Positions 60,004 to 64,000 of a stretch of DNA of 64,000 bases are shown piece after piece (position 1 is the stretch's first letter; every line of letters begins with the position of its first letter). Source of the stretch: Pegea sp. RAD2-039 (lineage: Eukaryota > Chordata > Thaliacea > Salpida > Salpidae). Below the pieces are notes generated by a model. The model saw nothing but the letters and a program-made list of their open reading frames with translations. It had not been told where the DNA came from and searched no databases. A program made the position numbers and the translations under genes. Location: NCBI GenBank assembly GCA_034620365.1, contig JAQGEQ010000071.1:2108001-2172000 (forward strand), given 5' to 3'.

Positions 60004-63000
60004 ATGAGCGCTGAAAAGTTGGAAAGTTTAATTGCTAGACTTGAAAAGTCAGTTATAAAACTAGAAAAAGTTGGGGGTGGGAGTGATTCATCTGCATCTG
60101 GAGGTTGTATCAGGAGATTTTTGTTGATTAACATCATTAAGTTTCATTATTTTAGATTCCTTGCCAGCTTCAGTTGCTGCTTATGATGAATTTGTTGAGG
60201 AGTTTTTGAATCCTTATTTTTCAGCTTCTTCTGTTCTTGGTGGAATAATTGATAAACAGGTTTAGTTTTGTTGCTACAAACTTTATTAATTATTTATCAG
60301 ACTTCAAATATTTGTAAACCTTTATTTATTTTTATTGATATTTTTTAGACTTCAAATCTTTTTGAAAAATTTTTCTTCAATAAATTTTATATTTTATTCA
60401 AAATACTTGAAATATCTGAATATAAAAAGAAGTTTAAATATTTTATGAAATATTTTCATTTATATAAACATATTTTTTTTAGATCTAAAATATTAATTTG
60501 ATTTTACAATTGATAAATTTTATTGAAATTTTATTTCTAAATTTCCATCTTTTCACAAACTTTTCAACTTATTTTTATATATTTAAAAATTTTCAACTTT
60601 TGATATTCAGGCAAAACTTTTTCAAGCTGTGTCAACTGAGCACCGTAACTTTCTTCTTTTAGTCGCCAAGCACTCAGAACCATCAGTAAGTTCCCCAAAA
60701 AAGTATCCAAACATCAAACTAATCTCAAACTCTATAAGAAACCAGAAGTTTTCACTGAGCTTCTAAAACCACTAAGTGATGCAATGAGCAAAGTTGGAAC
60801 TCTTCGAGATTTGGACCACAAAAACCACTGCTCAGCTCTTAACGAGGGTACAATGGCGTTTAGCTGGATGGGGTACCCAAAAGCCCCAATGAAGTTTGTC
60901 GAAGGCATCCGGGACTCCGTCAAGTTCTACACTAACAAAGTTTTAGTTGAAACTAAGAACGGGTGAGCTCTTCAGCTCTACCTAGTGGTTAGATGATAAA
61001 ATTGATAAATTTATAGAGATCAGAAAGAAGAGAATCGGAATTGGGTGAAGACTTTCACAGAAGTCTTTACAGGACTCATCTCTTACATCAAAGATCACCA
61101 TCGAACTGGACCCTCATGGAATCTATCTGTAAGTCCTCTTCCTGCGCTTCCTTCTTCTATTCCTCCACCTCCTGTTCTTCCTTCTGATCTTCCTGATCCT
61201 CCTCAATCTTCGATCCTTAATTTTGAAGCGTCTGATCGCGCCAAGCGCGCTTTGATGGAAGATCTCAACCAAGGGGTTGACATCCTAAAGGGTGAGAACC
61301 ACACACGCCCTCAATACGCTTCACATCACTTTTCACCGCTTCTAATGACGTCATCGCTTCACGTGTGTTTCAATCATCACCTTACAGGCTCCTCCAGCAT
61401 CAAAACCATCATCAGGGGTCCCTGCCCCGCCTCCAGGAGTCCCTCCACCCCCACCACCGCCCCCAGCATCTTCAACAGTCTCGAAGAAGTCCCAAGAGCC
61501 AGACGCAATGTCAAAGCTGCTCAGCGAAATTAATCGTGGATGTGACGTCACTAAGGGTTTGCTTCATGAGTGTTGCTACGCCATCACGTCGCGATTTGGT
61601 CTTCATCTTTTCATTTGGGATTTTTTTAGGATTGAGGAAAGTTTCGAACGCTGAGAAGACTCACAAAAACCCCGAGTTGCGAAACCACGCCCCAGTACCT
61701 TTCAAAGCAAAATCGACCACTTACAAGCCAGTTGGGGCACCAAAAAAAGCTTTAAAATTTCCCCCTAAAAAGGTCCTGGAAGATGGAAAGAAATGGGTCG
61801 TGGTAAGTTGAGATTTTGAGGCGTTTTTCAGGTAATTTTGTGTCTTTTCTGTAGGAGTATCAAGAAGGTGCAAGCCTTGTAATTGATGATACAAACATGA
61901 AGCAGGTTGCTTACGTCTACAAATGCAACAACACTACCATCCAGATCAAGGGGAAGATCAATTCTGTGATCTTGGATAGTTGTAAGAAAGTTGGATTAGT
62001 TTTTGAAGCTGTAATCTCTGGATGTGAAGTTGTTAATTGCCAAAGTGTGAAAGTTCAGGTTTGTCTTCAACTCTTTCAAATTTTATATTTATCCATTCGA
62101 CTTTTCATCAAATTTACATTTTTGAAAAATTGTTTTAAATTTCAACTTTGAAAAACTGACAATTTTATTCTTGTTGTTTGAGATCTAATCTTAAAATCTT
62201 TTGATTTGTAGTTTGATTTGAAATCATTTATAGAACACAAAAGTTGAATGAATCTCAATGTATAACTTTCTTTCTTCAAATAGTAATAATTAAAAATATA
62301 TATTAAAATATTATTTTTCTAAATTTGAAAACTGAAATTGTTTGTTTGTAAAAATACGTTTGTAAATATGTTGAAGGTTTTCTGGTTTGTTTCTTCCTCA
62401 AAATGTTTCAATTCTTCAAAATTAAAAGTCTTTTTTGTTTTTTTTTAGTTGATAAACAATTCTAAAAATAAGATTCTAATTTGAAATATTTATTAAGAAA
62501 TAAACAAAAAATATTTGTGAACTTGTTTTGATATAAAGACAAGAATTTTGTGCTGCATTTGCAGTGATCTTGGTTTAAATCTCATGTAGAAAATTTAATT
62601 AACATATGTACTTTTTTAGATAGTAGATAATCTAACTCAACCATACCCTAGTGGTAATTGCTGATAAGTAGATAAATAAAAACTCTATTGAGGGTACAAG
62701 AGCTTGCTTATAGCATCTAATTCTTGGTCTTTGTACCTCTGTGTAGTACAAAATTTAATTGAAATATATATATATTTATAAATATATATTTTTAGTATTT
62801 TCTGGCTCCTAATTGGCTAGTTTCCTGAGTTTTTCTAAACTAATTCACAACTCATCTGTCTATATATAATATATCTATTATTTTGTATATCAATTTCTTT
62901 TATTAAATTTTAATTCTCATCAATTAAAATTGTCCAGGCACAAGGTCAATGCCCAACTGTTTCAATTGATAAAACTGACGGATGTATCGTGTACCTGAGC

Positions 63001-63224
63001 AAGGAATGTCTTAACTGTCAGATTGTGACTGCTAAATCTTCTGAAATGAACGTCTCCATCCCAAGAGACGACGGAGATTATGTAAGTTGATCCCAAAATC
63101 TCCCAACAGATTTTTTTTAAATCTTCAATTTCAGGATGAACATCCAATCGTTGAACAATTCCGATCCTTCTGGGATGCAACTAAAAAGTCTTTTGTTACT
63201 GAATGTGTTGATTCATTGGGTTAA
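60004..63224 (+). CDS. CAP1: Adenylyl cyclase-associated protein (CAP), actin regulator, with alternative exons
   Basis: Exons: 60004-60103, 60156-60259, 60611-60685, 60739-60962, then either 61017-61291 (form A) or 61017-61128 plus 61388-61556 (form B), then 61630-61802, 61855-62058, 62938-63081 and 63135-63224. Form A is 462 residues, form B 464. The N-terminus ([17 protein letters not shown]) is the CAP coiled-coil/oligomerisation segment. The helical folded domain includes [11 protein letters not shown]. The middle is proline-rich (profilin binding) and WH2-like (actin binding). The C-terminal beta-helix CARP domain has [20 protein letters not shown] and [14 protein letters not shown] recycles ADP-actin and cofilin at filament ends. 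Phase excludes joining 61017-61291 to 61388-61556, so the two variants cannot be combined in one message. Confidence 0.96.
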
Positions 63225-64000
63225 ATCTTCATCTGATCATTTGATAAATCTTCATTAGCTTTTAGATGATATTTCTTATATCTTGTATAAACCAGATTAT
63301 ACTTTTCAGATAATTTCTTGCTTGATTCTAAGTGCCTTATCAGGCACATTTCCATCTTTCATGTAATCAATAAATTTCAATTTATGTAAGTGGAAACCTT
63401 CTCATCCTTTGACGTGGTCAATTGTTAGTCACGTGGTTACATCAACGAATTATATTTCTGGACTAGACTATTTGATGAAAATTCTTTATAAACTTTTCTG
63501 GATATAAAATTTTAACTTTAAATATATTTGTTTCATTCTCATTTACTCAACCGTACTAGTATAAAAGTTGAGATAAAATGTTAAGAGACACTTTCGTTTG
63601 TAAAATTACAACCCTGGTTTGACCAATGTAAAGTAGAAATTTTAATAAAAAGCCTCTTCTAGCACCTTGACTCGTAATAATCTCCTCAACCAACAACACC
63701 AAGTAAATAACAACTTATCTTACAAACAATTCTTGTGCTTTGATTTTTCAAAAACATTGCTGCTAGCAGCACCCTACAAAAAATCACTGATTAAAAAATA
63801 GCAGAATTTATACTCCTAAAAATCGAATTTTCTATTTTCCAAGTTCTAAAGAATTATTTTCTGTTTCAACAAATATTTTAGCAGAAAAATCTAGTTGAAA
63901 AGATCCTAACCTAAATCTTCAACAGTCTTGACTAGTTTTTAGTTGTTTCTTACACTCAGTTTTCAATCTTATCTACAAAAAGGTAAAGAAAAGTCGAGAT
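63225..64000. other. CAP 3' UTR and downstream DNA
   Basis: Beyond the CAP polyadenylation signal I see no further gene before the window ends. Confidence 0.45.
63369..63374 (+). terminator. Polyadenylation signal for CAP
   Basis: AATAAA about 145 bp after the CAP stop codon. Confidence 0.5.

Noticed and set aside
61045..61533. Plus-strand 162-codon frame running through 61388-61533
   Set aside because: It reads through the intron between the alternative CAP segments; after 61388 the correct frame is a different one that gives the proline-rich and WH2-like sequence.
62560..62760. Possible tRNA-derived SINE in CAP intron 8 (GGTTTAAATC resembles a B box)
   Set aside because: The A box is weak, there is no clear tail or target-site duplication, and no second copy is visible in the window.

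Overview
This is a eukaryotic, animal (metazoan) nuclear window. It is very AT-rich, and most genes are split into many exons with GT-AG introns. Many of those introns are only about 45-60 bp. The gene set is animal-specific: RhoBTB, germ cell-less, a five-cluster tankyrase, IL-17 receptors with SEFIR tails, and the synaptic active-zone protein RIM. A compact invertebrate bilaterian fits best, with a tunicate as one candidate. Species cannot be fixed from sequence alone. Exon models were built by hand; every multi-exon CDS listed keeps frame across all junctions and ends at a stop.

Layout. 1-5.6 kb: a zinc alcohol dehydrogenase (+). 5.7-8.6 kb: RHOBTB (+), convergent with germ cell-less (-, 9.7-11.8 kb). 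11.8-15.9 kb: AT-rich DNA, one orphan possible exon and a 1.2 kb 16-bp minisatellite. 15.9-21.3 kb: a complete 21-exon tankyrase (-). 21.5-25.4 kb: two tandem, intronless IL-17-receptor-like genes (-). 25.4-28.1 kb: AT-rich DNA with a decayed non-LTR retrotransposon. 28.2-30.0 kb: an intronless peroxisomal carnitine octanoyltransferase (+). 31.6-41.9 kb: a 27-exon RIM gene (+) with three minisatellites in its introns. 43.6-46.5 kb: an SLC34 sodium-phosphate cotransporter (-). 46.5-52.3 kb: mostly empty AT-rich DNA. 52.3-54.6 kb: an SLC35C1-type GDP-fucose transporter (+). 54.7-60 kb: a graveyard of non-LTR reverse-transcriptase relics. 60.0-63.2 kb: an adenylyl cyclase-associated protein (CAP) gene (+) with two alternative homologous exons.

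The genes do not form one pathway. They are housekeeping, signalling, transport and neuronal genes. The only local functional cluster is the tandem IL-17 receptor pair.

The strongest unexplained signal is the palindrome TGACGTCA, usually within TGATGACGTCATCA. I count about 66 copies against roughly one or fewer expected from base composition. It is concentrated in genes, above all in short introns, and is nearly absent from the AT-rich intergenic DNA. Other notable points are a 150-bp block repeated almost perfectly inside tankyrase, intron included; mutually exclusive proline-rich/WH2-like exons in CAP; a family of related minisatellites; and a dispersed roughly 70-100 bp non-coding repeat with three copies.
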